Source: Alcanivorax sp. (GTDB lineage: Bacteria; Pseudomonadota; Gammaproteobacteria; Pseudomonadales; Alcanivoracaceae). From it: a stretch of DNA of 64,000 bases. The stretch spans positions 930,001 through 994,000 of the forward strand of contig NZ_CP080267.1 of the NCBI RefSeq assembly GCF_019431375.1, read 5' to 3'. A program made the position numbers and the translations under genes. Numbering within the stretch: the stretch's first letter is position 1; each line of letters starts with the position of its first letter. The notes beneath the pieces were generated by a model. The model worked only from the letters and a program-made list of their open reading frames with translations, ran no database searches and was not told where the DNA came from. Positions 50,736-59,139 of this stretch are shown one piece after another.

Positions 50736-51866
50736 TTATTTGATCCGGTTCACAATCACACTACCGATGGAATAACCGGCGCCAAAAGAGCAGATCACCC
50801 CTTTGGTATCCACCGGCAGGTCCGCGTTGTATTTGTGGAAGGCGATAATGGAACCGGCGGAGCTGGTGTTGGCGTAGTCATCAAGAATCACCGGGGCTTC
50901 CTCACGGGTGGCCGGGCGGCCCAGTACCCGCTTGGAAATCAGCTCGTTCATGCTCAGGTTGGCCTGATGCAACCACATGCGGCTCAGGGCCTCCACCGGC
51001 ACACCGGTATCGGACAGATGCGAGGAAATCTGCTCGGCTACCATGGGGCACACTTCCTTGAACACCCGGCGGCCTTCCTGGCGGAACAGCTTGTCACGAG
51101 CACCAACGCCGCTTTCGTCAGCACGATTCAGAAAGCCGAAATTGTTGCGGATGTTGTTGGAGAATTTGGTCTGCAGACGCGTGCCCAGCACTTCCCACTG
51201 ATTGTCGGAGGTAGCATCTTCCTTGCGTTCCAGAATCACCGCAGTGGCCACATCGCCAAAGATGAAGTGGCAGTCGCGGTCTTCCCAGGCAAGGTGGCCG
51301 GAGCAGATTTCCGGATTCACCATCAGCACCCGGCGGGCGCTGCCGTTGCGGATAGCGTCGACACCGGCCTGAATACCGAAGGTGGCGCTGGAACAGGCCA
51401 CATTCATGTCATATCCCCAGCCGTGCTCCATGCCCAGAGCGGCCTGCACTTCCACGGCCATGGCCGGGTACGGGCGCTGCATGTTGGAACAGGCTACCAG
51501 TACCGCGTCCAGGTCATCGGCGGTCAGGTTGGCATTCTCCAGCGCCTGCTTTGCCGCGTTCACGGCGATCTCCGCCTGAATGGACACCTCGTCGTCAGAA
51601 CGCTCCGGAATACGCGGCGCCATCCGGTCCGGATCGAGAATTCCGGTCTTGTCGATAACATAGCGCTGTTTGATACCGGACGCCTTTTCGATAAAGGCGC
51701 TATCGGAGGGCCCCAGGGCTTCCACCTCACCGGCCTCGATGGCCTGGGCGTTACGCTCATTGAACCGTTTTACGTATTCGTTGAAGGATTCCACCAGCTC
51801 GTCGTTGGTGATGGTCTGCTCCGGGGTCCACAGGCCGGTGCCACTGATTACTACAGAATAGCTCAC
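50736..51866 (-). CDS. 3-oxoacyl-ACP synthase III family protein
   Basis: A 376-residue KAS III-fold condensing enzyme. The Cys-His-Asn triad is visible: Cys in MNVACSSATFGIQAGVDAIR, His in WLHQANLSMNELI and Asn in YANTSSAGS. It carries a long insert in the N-terminal region (NEYVKRFNERNAQAIEAGEV) compared with FabH (about 317 residues), as in PA3286-like proteins that shunt fatty-acid degradation products into synthesis (family knowledge). The start is GTG 51866 with CGAGGA upstream; a longer frame to 52043 lacks homology. It is monocistronic. Confidence 0.88.
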   Translation of the reverse strand: MSYSVVISGTGLWTPEQTITNDELVESFNEYVKRFNERNAQAIEAGEVEALGPSDSAFIEKASGIKQRYVIDKTGILDPDRMAPRIPERSDDEVSIQAEIAVNAAKQALENANLTADDLDAVLVACSNMQRPYPAMAVEVQAALGMEHGWGYDMNVACSSATFGIQAGVDAIRNGSARRVLMVNPEICSGHLAWEDRDCHFIFGDVATAVILERKEDATSDNQWEVLGTRLQTKFSNNIRNNFGFLNRADESGVGARDKLFRQEGRRVFKEVCPMVAEQISSHLSDTGVPVEALSRMWLHQANLSMNELISKRVLGRPATREEAPVILDDYANTSSAGSIIAFHKYNADLPVDTKGVICSFGAGYSIGSVIVNRIK

Positions 51867-51997
51867 AAGCGAGTCCTCGCACTCGAACGGGGCAAAGGGC
51901 CCCGTTTCATAAATGGGAATAATGGGTCGATTATCCGGATTCGGGGTGGCCAGCGCAAAGGGGGTGGCCGGATAGTTGTTAGGCTTTCTACAGGGCC

Positions 51998-52079
51998 ACT
52001 GTAGGGGCCTGCTTGCCAGCGAACTCCATCGCTGAGAAGCCAACCGGGTTCGACTGCAAGCAGCCTCCTACAGCGGCTT
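51998..52079. repeat. REP-type doublet
   Basis: Two inverted arms of the form GTAGG(G/A)G - stem - CGAA (about 52000-52024 and 52048-52075) with stems GCCTGCTTGCCAGC and GGCTGCTTGCAGTC. This is the same family as at 45899 and 56007. It lies between hrpA and the ketoacyl synthase gene. Confidence 0.65.
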
Positions 52080-52097
52080 CGTGGAAAAGGCGATTCC

Positions 52098-55000
52098 TCA
52101 ACACAGCTCCCACTGCTTGTTCAGGCGCTTGGCGGACACCGACACCCGGGTACCGAGCTGTTGTGCAAATAGGCTCACCCGGTATTCCTGCAACATCCAG
52201 AAATACTCCTGCAAGGTCGCCGGCTGCTGCCACAGGGGCAGACCGGCGGCACGGGTGAGGTACTGCTTGTGGTAGGCCTCCAGTTCCGCAGTGAGGGTGC
52301 GGTCCTTGCCGATCTGGCCGCCCAGTTTGTCCAGCCGGTGGCCGATAGCCTCCAGATAACGGGGGTACTCCATCAACCAGGGCCAGGACACCTGCAACAG
52401 GAAATCATCACTGAACAGGCTGGCCAGTTGCTGCTTCAGGTCCCGGTGGGCATGGGCCCAGGCCAGCGGGAAGTTTTTTTCCAGCTTGCCCATCAGCTGC
52501 CGGTAATCGGCGAACAGCTTGCCGAAGGCGGTCAATTGCTGGCTGGCCCAGGGGACGAAATCGCCCCGATGGGCATCCAGCCGAGCCTGGAAAGCGGCGT
52601 TATCCCGCACCGGTTCATCTAGCCGGAAATGTTCGGCCAGCAGACGCAATAGCGCATGGTCCAGTGCCTGGCGGGCCATGGCGCCTTTTTCACCCTTGAG
52701 CTTCTGGAAACCGGCCATCTGTGAGGCCTGTTTGCGCAGGTCGCGAAGCTGGACACTGAGCTTGAAGCCCAACAGGCGCGCCGTGCCCCAGCGATGGCGC
52801 CAGCACGCTTCATCGGCATCATCCCGATAGCGCAACACCACCCCGTCGCCATCTTCCTCCAGCGACGGATAACGACGCACCACCATGCCGCCGAGATCCT
52901 GCTCGCGGGTTTCCGGCAGTGTGCCGAACAGCCATTCCTGGCCACGCAGCGCCGGCTCCTCCGCCTCAGGCTCTGGCAGGTTGCGAGTGACACCTTCCAG
53001 CTTGTCACGGACTTCATCCAGATAGCGTCCCTGGGCCAGCACCTTGCGCTTGCCGTCCACCCGGTCAACGACCTGAATAAACATGCGCAGATGATCCGGC
53101 AGCGTGGCATCCTGCCACTCTTCCCGCTCGATACGCACACCGGTCATGCGCTGCAGTTCCCGGGTCATGGCCGACAACAGGGGCTCTTGCGGATTCAGGG
53201 TTTCCAGCAGCGCGCTGACGTAATCCGGTACCGGCACAAAGTGGCGCCGCCGCGCCTTGGGCAGGGCCCGGATCAGAGCTTCCAGTTTTTCCCGCAGCAG
53301 CCCCGGCACCAGCCAGTCCAGTCGGGTTTCCGGCACCTGATTGAGCACCGCCACCGGGACGATCAGGGTCACGCCATCGCGCTCACCGGTGGGGTCAAAG
53401 CTGTATTCCAGCGGCAGGCTGATGCCATCCAGGCGCAGCTGATCCGGGAACTGGTCGTTGGCCAGATCCGGGCTGCGTGACAGCAGGAAATCCCGCTTCA
53501 TCAGCAGCGCGTCCTTCTCAGCCGCCGTGGCCTTTTTGTTATACCAGTTCATCAGCCCGGCCAGGCTGGTTAGGTCCTGCGGCAACCGCTCATCGTAGAA
53601 GGCCACCCGGGCCTCCTCATCCACCAGGATGTCACGGCGGCGCAGCTTGTGTTCCATCTCTTCCAGCGTCTCGAATTGCTCCCGGTTGGCCTTCACGAAG
53701 GGCGGCTCCCGGTGCAATTCTCCCATCACCAGCCCTTCGCGGATCATCAGTTCGCGGGCTTCCTGCGGGTTGATGGGCGCATAGTTCACGCGCCGGCCAC
53801 TGGCCAGGATCAGGCCGAACAGGTTCACCTGTTCCTTTGCCATGGCACAGCCACGTTTCTTCGACCAGTGCGGCTCGAAATACTGACGTTTCACCAGGTG
53901 AGCGGCGGCCGCTTCCACCCATTCCGGCTCGACGCGCGCCACGGTACGAGCAAACAGCCGGCTGGTTTCCACCTGCTCCGCTGCCATCAGCCAGCGGGCC
54001 TTGGTTTTCGACAGCGACGAGCCCGGCCAGATCAGCGGCTTGCGATTGCGCGTGGACAGCCACTCGCCCTCGTCCGTGCGCTGCATCACGTTGGCCAGCA
54101 GGCCGGGTAACAGAGCCTGATGCAGAGGCCCATAGGCACCCTCTACGAGCCCCTGCTCGTTCATGGTCGGCGCATTCAGCGCCCAGCCCTGCTCCTTGCA
54201 CAGCAACAACAACTGGCGGTGGGTATCGCGCCATTCGCGCATGCGGGTGGGCGACAGAAAGGTTTTCTTCAACAGCTTCTCGTACTGGTTGCGGCTGAGC
54301 GACTCGCGCTGACTGTCCGCCCACTGCCACAGCTTGACGAAAAACAGGAAATCCGAATCCTTGTCGGTGAACGGCTGATGGGCCTGGTCCGCCTGTTGTT
54401 GCTTGTCGTGGGGGCGTTCGCGGGGGTCCTGGGCTGCCAGGGCCGAGACGATAATCAGCGCTTCGCGAAGCACCTTCTGCTGGGAAGCCGCCACCAGTAT
54501 CCGCCCCAGGGTCGGGTCCAGCGGAAAGCGGGCCAGTTGTCGGCCCAGGGGTGTCAGGGTCTGTTTCGGGGTCAGCGCGCCCAGCTCGTCCAGCAGCCGG
54601 TAACCGTCGCGGATCAGGCGCCCGTCCGGTGGTTCGATAAAGGGAAAGTCTTCCACGCGGCCCAGCTTCAGATCCGCCATCTGCAGAATCACCGCCGCCA
54701 GGTTGGTGCGCTGGATCTCCGGGTCGGTGAAGGCGGGACGATTGAGAAAGTCGTCTTCGTCATACAGCCGGAAACAGATACCCGGCATGATGCGCCCGCT
54801 GCGCCCGGCCCGCTGGTTGGCGCTGGCCTGGCTGACCGGCTCCACCGGCAGGCGCTGTACCTTGGAATGCACACTGTAGCGGCTGATTCGGGCGGTGCCG
54901 GCATCGATCACATAGCGGATACCCGGCACGGTGAGGGAGGTTTCCGCCACATTGGTGCTGAGCACCACCCGCCGGCCCCGGTGAGAAGCAAAAATGCGGT

Positions 55001-55982
55001 GTTGTTCGGCCTGACTCAGTCGCGCATAGAGGGGCAGGATTTCCGTGTCTCTCAGCTCACATCGCTTCAAGTGATGGTGCACATCGCGAATGTCCCGCTC
55101 GCCGGCCAGGAATACCAGTACATCCCGCGCCACGGGCAAGCCATCGCGGCGTTCCTCGCGCTGGATTTCCTGCAACACCTCTTCAATCTGCCGGGACAGT
55201 TCCTGCCCTTCCACCGGCGGACGGTAACGCATTTCCACCGGGAAGGTACGCCCGGACACTTCCAGCACCGGCGCATCACCGAAATGATTGGCAAAGCGTT
55301 CGTGATCGATGGTGGCCGAGGTAATGATCACCTTCAGATCCGGCCGTTTCGGCAGCAGTTGTTTCAGGTAGCCGAGCAGAAAATCGATATTCAGGCTGCG
55401 CTCGTGGGCTTCGTCGATGATCAGGGTGTCGTACTGATTGAGAAAGCGGTCCTGCTGGATTTCATTGAGCAGCATGCCATCGGTAAGCACCTTGATCAGG
55501 CTGGTCTCGCTGACCTGCTCGGCAAAGCGCACCTTGAAGCCCACTGTGCTGCCCAGCGGGCTGTTCAGCTCTTCCGCCACCCGGCTGGCCACGGCCCGGG
55601 CCGCCAGCCGGCGAGGCTGGGTATGGCCGATGGTGCCCTCGATACCCCGCCCCAGTTCCAGGCAGATCTTGGGCAGCTGGGTGGTCTTGCCCGAGCCAGT
55701 CTCCCCGGCGATCACCACCACCTGATGGTCGCGAATGGCCACCTTGATCTCCTCACGGCTGGCCACCACCGGCAGGTCCGGCCAGTTCAGGACGGGCTGA
55801 GACGCCTGACGTTTTTCCCGATTGGCAACGGAAGCGGCAATGGCCGAGTATATCTTCTCCACCGCCTTGTCATTGCGCTTGTCAGCAGGCAAGCGTGACA
55901 GACCATCAATCCGCTTTTTCAAACGAAAATGATCAGCTCTGCGAGCGTTATCAAGCTGGCTGTAGAGTGGCTTCAAAGACAT
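52098..55982 (-). CDS. hrpA: ATP-dependent RNA helicase HrpA
   Basis: A 1294-residue DEAH-box helicase involved in mRNA processing and ribosome rescue. Motifs include GETGSGKTTQLPK (Walker A, about residue 85), DEAHERSLN, TSATID, STNVAETSLTVPGIRYVIDAG and QRAGRSGR. They are followed by the HA2, OB-like and long C-terminal DUF3418 regions. The length is close to E. coli HrpA (1300). The start at 55982 (MSLKPLYSQL) is preferred; the in-frame extension to 56075 crosses a REP element and adds unrelated residues. It probably has its own promoter upstream of the REP doublet. Confidence 0.95.
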   Translation of the reverse strand: MSLKPLYSQLDNARRADHFRLKKRIDGLSRLPADKRNDKAVEKIYSAIAASVANREKRQASQPVLNWPDLPVVASREEIKVAIRDHQVVVIAGETGSGKTTQLPKICLELGRGIEGTIGHTQPRRLAARAVASRVAEELNSPLGSTVGFKVRFAEQVSETSLIKVLTDGMLLNEIQQDRFLNQYDTLIIDEAHERSLNIDFLLGYLKQLLPKRPDLKVIITSATIDHERFANHFGDAPVLEVSGRTFPVEMRYRPPVEGQELSRQIEEVLQEIQREERRDGLPVARDVLVFLAGERDIRDVHHHLKRCELRDTEILPLYARLSQAEQHRIFASHRGRRVVLSTNVAETSLTVPGIRYVIDAGTARISRYSVHSKVQRLPVEPVSQASANQRAGRSGRIMPGICFRLYDEDDFLNRPAFTDPEIQRTNLAAVILQMADLKLGRVEDFPFIEPPDGRLIRDGYRLLDELGALTPKQTLTPLGRQLARFPLDPTLGRILVAASQQKVLREALIIVSALAAQDPRERPHDKQQQADQAHQPFTDKDSDFLFFVKLWQWADSQRESLSRNQYEKLLKKTFLSPTRMREWRDTHRQLLLLCKEQGWALNAPTMNEQGLVEGAYGPLHQALLPGLLANVMQRTDEGEWLSTRNRKPLIWPGSSLSKTKARWLMAAEQVETSRLFARTVARVEPEWVEAAAAHLVKRQYFEPHWSKKRGCAMAKEQVNLFGLILASGRRVNYAPINPQEARELMIREGLVMGELHREPPFVKANREQFETLEEMEHKLRRRDILVDEEARVAFYDERLPQDLTSLAGLMNWYNKKATAAEKDALLMKRDFLLSRSPDLANDQFPDQLRLDGISLPLEYSFDPTGERDGVTLIVPVAVLNQVPETRLDWLVPGLLREKLEALIRALPKARRRHFVPVPDYVSALLETLNPQEPLLSAMTRELQRMTGVRIEREEWQDATLPDHLRMFIQVVDRVDGKRKVLAQGRYLDEVRDKLEGVTRNLPEPEAEEPALRGQEWLFGTLPETREQDLGGMVVRRYPSLEEDGDGVVLRYRDDADEACWRHRWGTARLLGFKLSVQLRDLRKQASQMAGFQKLKGEKGAMARQALDHALLRLLAEHFRLDEPVRDNAAFQARLDAHRGDFVPWASQQLTAFGKLFADYRQLMGKLEKNFPLAWAHAHRDLKQQLASLFSDDFLLQVSWPWLMEYPRYLEAIGHRLDKLGGQIGKDRTLTAELEAYHKQYLTRAAGLPLWQQPATLQEYFWMLQEYRVSLFAQQLGTRVSVSAKRLNKQWELC

Positions 55983-56006
55983 GAAAAATTCAATCAACCA
56001 TAAAAC

Positions 56007-56091
56007 GCCGTAGGAGCGGCGCTTGAGCCGCGAATCGTACTTGGGAAAACCTTCGCAAGCAGGTTCGCGGCTCAAGCGCCGCTCCTACGGC
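56007..56091. repeat. REP doublet with perfect 28-bp arms
   Basis: The arms 56007-56034 and 56064-56091 are perfect 28-base mirror copies. Each contains GTAGGAGCGGCGCTTGAGC and ends CGCGAA, and forms its own stem (GCGGC...GCCGC). The pair lies between hrpA and the M61 peptidase, 24 bases upstream of the hrpA start. Confidence 0.9.
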
Positions 56092-56128
56092 CTGTTTTCT
56101 TTCGTTATTCATTATCAACTATCAATTA

Positions 56129-57925
56129 TTAATTGCCCTTACAGTGCAGCCAGGCTTTGCCCTTCTCCGTTAACCCGCCCTTGGCGATGGTCAGGTACGC
56201 GGTGCTGGGTTCACTGGGCGCCACTTTCACTTTGAACTTCATCAGTTCATCGCGGCGGAAGGCGTGGACTTCCACAATTTCGCCGGGCAGGAAGTTGGCC
56301 ATCAGGTTGTCGATATTGCTCTGCGTGGCCTGCAGGCCATCCACGGCGATGATCACATCCCCCGCGGACAGTCCCGCCGCCATGGCCGGGCCCTGCTCGA
56401 ACGCCACCGCAATCTTCGCGCCCATCGTATCGGCAACCAGCCGCACACCCAGATTGGGGATGCCATCCTTGCCGGGTTTGCCACCGTTGTCGCCGTGGCC
56501 GGCGGCACTGCGCCAGTTCAGTTCCACGCCCCGCTCGGCCAGCAGCTCCGCCAGCGGGAGATCCTCGGTGCTGTAGAGCGCCTGCTCGAAAAAGTCGCTC
56601 ATCTCGCAACCGGCCACTTCCTCGGCCAAGGGTTGTATGCCCTGCTCCGGCACGCCTTCGCCGGTCTGGCCGTAACGGGCCCAGAGCAGGCGCATGAGAT
56701 CATCCAGGGACTTTTGCTCGCCAGTCAGATTACGCAGGGTCAGATCCAGCGCCAGAGCCACCAGCGAGCCCTTGGTGTAATAGCTGACGATGGCGTTGGG
56801 GGCGTTTTCGTCCTGCTTGTAGAAACGAGTCCAGGCGTCGAAGCTGGATTCGGTGACGGTCTGCTTGTGACGGCCCTGGCCGCGATACACCCGGCTCAGG
56901 GTCTGCCCGAGCAGCTCCAGATAGCTCTGCGGCGCAATCAGCCCGGTGCGGGTCAACGACAGATCATCGTAGTAACTGGTGATGCCCTCGAAAGCCCACA
57001 ACAGTTCGGTGTGCACTTCCTGGGACAGATCAAAGGGCGTAAAGGCCGCCGGCTTGATCCGCTTCACATTCCAGGTATGGAAATATTCGTGGCTGCACAG
57101 GCCCAGATAATTGCGGTAGCCATCGCGTACCTTGCCCGGCTCGTCAGTGCGTTTGGGCAGGTCGTCGCGGGCACACATGAGGCTGGTGGAATTACGATGT
57201 TCCAGGCCGCCATAACCGTTGCCGGTGACCAGGGTCATGAACAGATAGCGATCCATGGGCGCCGGTTCACCGAACATGCGGATATGATGCTCGCAGATCG
57301 GTTTCAGGTCCCGGCACAGGCGCGCCATGTCCGTCTTGTGCCGACCGGCCATCACCACCCAGTGCGGCACGCCGCAGGCTTCAAACTGGGCATACTCGAA
57401 CGGGCCCATTTCCACCGGGTGATCGATCAGGGCATCGTAGTTGTCTGCCCGGAAGCGGCCAAACCCCAGCTCCGAGCCATTCACCCGGGGCAGCCCGGTG
57501 GCCAGGTGCCAGCCTAGGTAGGCAGAACCTTCCGGTGCTTCGATATCCACTTCACAGGGCTGGTCCTCGTGCCCCATGGCTGCCAGAAACACACAGGTGC
57601 CATTGAAATAACCATGGGTCGTATCCAGGTGGGCACCACGGACGGAAAGATCCCAGGCATAGATCTGGTAATGAATCTGTACCGGTCCCTCACAGGGAGG
57701 CAACTGCCAGGTCTGTTTGTCGATTTTGGCCACGGCCAGGCTCTCACCGTGACAGCTGGCTTCCAGGGACACCAGATGGCGGGCAAAATCGCGAATCATG
57801 TAACTACCCGGGATCCAGGCCGGCATGGTCAGGGCCTGCCCTTCAGGAGTTGGCTTCGCCACAGTCATGGTGACTTCAAACAAATGCGCTTCCGGGCGCA
57901 GCGGGCGAATCCGGTATTCGATCAT
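56129..57925 (-). CDS. M61 family metallopeptidase with PDZ domain
   Basis: A 598-residue glycyl aminopeptidase-like protein. The zinc-binding HEYFHTWNVKRIKP motif lies near residues 285-298, with a downstream Glu in LLWAFEGITSYYDDL that completes the metal site. A C-terminal PDZ-like domain (MAAGLSAGDVIIAVDGLQAT, about 510-529) follows. No signal peptide is evident, as in many M61 enzymes. The stop codon lies inside a TTAATAATTGATAG-type repeat. The start (MIEYRIRPLRPEAHLFEV) has GGAGACACC just before it. Confidence 0.92.
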   Translation of the reverse strand: MIEYRIRPLRPEAHLFEVTMTVAKPTPEGQALTMPAWIPGSYMIRDFARHLVSLEASCHGESLAVAKIDKQTWQLPPCEGPVQIHYQIYAWDLSVRGAHLDTTHGYFNGTCVFLAAMGHEDQPCEVDIEAPEGSAYLGWHLATGLPRVNGSELGFGRFRADNYDALIDHPVEMGPFEYAQFEACGVPHWVVMAGRHKTDMARLCRDLKPICEHHIRMFGEPAPMDRYLFMTLVTGNGYGGLEHRNSTSLMCARDDLPKRTDEPGKVRDGYRNYLGLCSHEYFHTWNVKRIKPAAFTPFDLSQEVHTELLWAFEGITSYYDDLSLTRTGLIAPQSYLELLGQTLSRVYRGQGRHKQTVTESSFDAWTRFYKQDENAPNAIVSYYTKGSLVALALDLTLRNLTGEQKSLDDLMRLLWARYGQTGEGVPEQGIQPLAEEVAGCEMSDFFEQALYSTEDLPLAELLAERGVELNWRSAAGHGDNGGKPGKDGIPNLGVRLVADTMGAKIAVAFEQGPAMAAGLSAGDVIIAVDGLQATQSNIDNLMANFLPGEIVEVHAFRRDELMKFKVKVAPSEPSTAYLTIAKGGLTEKGKAWLHCKGN

Positions 57926-58045
57926 GGTGTCTCCTGGATATCTGGTTCAGGTCGGGATGGTAGTGGCTGCATCACCCGGTTGCCATAGCTGTTATGATCA
58001 TAACCGGGTTCCCGCCTGCCCATGGACCATGTCGCCGGAGACTGT

Positions 58046-58978
58046 ATGACAAAACAGATGCGTTATCTGAGTACTGATGACCACCATGCCACAGCCATCC
58101 ACCACTGGCCCGCCAAGGTCGCTACCTCGCAAGGCATCGTGGTGTGGCTGCATGGCATGGCGGAACATGGCGCTCGTTATGAGGGCCTGGCAGATGCCCT
58201 CAACGAACAGGGCTGGCACCTGTACTGCCCGGACCATCGCGGACACGGTCTGAGCATCAGTGATCGTTGCCCCAAGGGGCATTTTGGCGATGCGGATGGC
58301 TGGGACGCTCTGGTGCAGGATGCCATGGCGGTGATCGCCATGGCCAGAGAAACCCACCCGGGCCTGCCCTGTGTACTCGGCGGCCACAGCATGGGGTCCT
58401 TCATCGCCCTGGCCGCCGCACAACGCATCGGCGAACAGCTGGCTGGGCTGGCTCTGTGCGCCAGCGATTATCACCCCGCCGCCTACTATGGACTGATGGG
58501 CCTACCGTTGAAGTTTGCCCGCCACCGCAACGGCAAACGCGGTACCAGCCCGTTGATTCGCAGAATGACCTTTGGCGCCTGGGCACGCCGGGTGCCAGAC
58601 CCGCAGACCGAGTTTGACTGGCTCAGTCATGATCGCGAGCAGGTGCAGCAGTATATGGATGACGACCTGTGCGGTTTCGACTGCACCACCGAATCCTGGT
58701 GCCAGCTGGTACAGGGCCTGCGCCAGATTCACAGTGTCCCCCAGCTGGCAGAGTTGCCCGACACCCTGCCGGTGTTGTTACTGGGTGGAGAACAAGATCC
58801 CATGAGTGATATGGGAAAAGGCATGATGGCCCTGGAGCAAGTCCTGCATACCATGGAGCAGCCACTGACCGCCCATTTCTGGCCTGAGGGTCGGCATGAA
58901 CTGCTCAACGATCAGTGCCGGGAGCAGGTCCTGGCTGCGCTGGGGGAATGGCTGCACCCCCTGGCCAGAACGGCCTGA
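58046..58978 (+). CDS. Alpha/beta hydrolase, monoacylglycerol lipase-like
   Basis: A 310-residue hydrolase. It has LHGMAEHGARYEGLADALNE (about residues 36-55), the elbow LGGHSMGSFIALAAA with catalytic Ser near 116, an Asp in LLLGGEQDPMSDMG and a His in GRHELLNDQCREQV. This layout is that of monoacylglycerol lipases (MGLL-like, Hydrolase_4). The start at 58046 has GGAG upstream; an earlier ATG at 58022 would add eight residues. It diverges from the M61 gene and ends just before a terminator. Confidence 0.9.
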   Translation: MTKQMRYLSTDDHHATAIHHWPAKVATSQGIVVWLHGMAEHGARYEGLADALNEQGWHLYCPDHRGHGLSISDRCPKGHFGDADGWDALVQDAMAVIAMARETHPGLPCVLGGHSMGSFIALAAAQRIGEQLAGLALCASDYHPAAYYGLMGLPLKFARHRNGKRGTSPLIRRMTFGAWARRVPDPQTEFDWLSHDREQVQQYMDDDLCGFDCTTESWCQLVQGLRQIHSVPQLAELPDTLPVLLLGGEQDPMSDMGKGMMALEQVLHTMEQPLTAHFWPEGRHELLNDQCREQVLAALGEWLHPLARTA

Positions 58979-59082
58979 GTTCGGCTCACTGCACAGCCCC
59001 TCCCATTAAGCTGCCTCTGAAGCGCCCCTTCCCACAGGAAATGCGGTGTTTTTCAGAGGTTCTCCTGGCATTTTCAAATCCG

Positions 59083-59115
59083 CAAAAAAAACGGGAAGCC
59101 GAAGCTTCCCGTTTT
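59083..59115. terminator. Bidirectional terminator
   Basis: AAAAAAAACGGGAAGC CGAA GCTTCCCGTTTTT: an 8-bp or longer stem flanked by A and T runs, between the convergent hydrolase gene and the TSP3 lipoprotein gene. Confidence 0.93.
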
Positions 59116-59139
59116 TCCTTTCTTCATGCTTGTGTTGAA

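Noticed and set aside
54120..55898. 592-codon open frame on the plus strand over hrpA
   Set aside because: It is antisense to the DEAH-box helicase with intact motifs.
55982..56075. In-frame extension of HrpA by about 31 residues
   Set aside because: It would be encoded by a REP doublet and lacks a ribosome site; the start MSLKPLYSQL fits the family.
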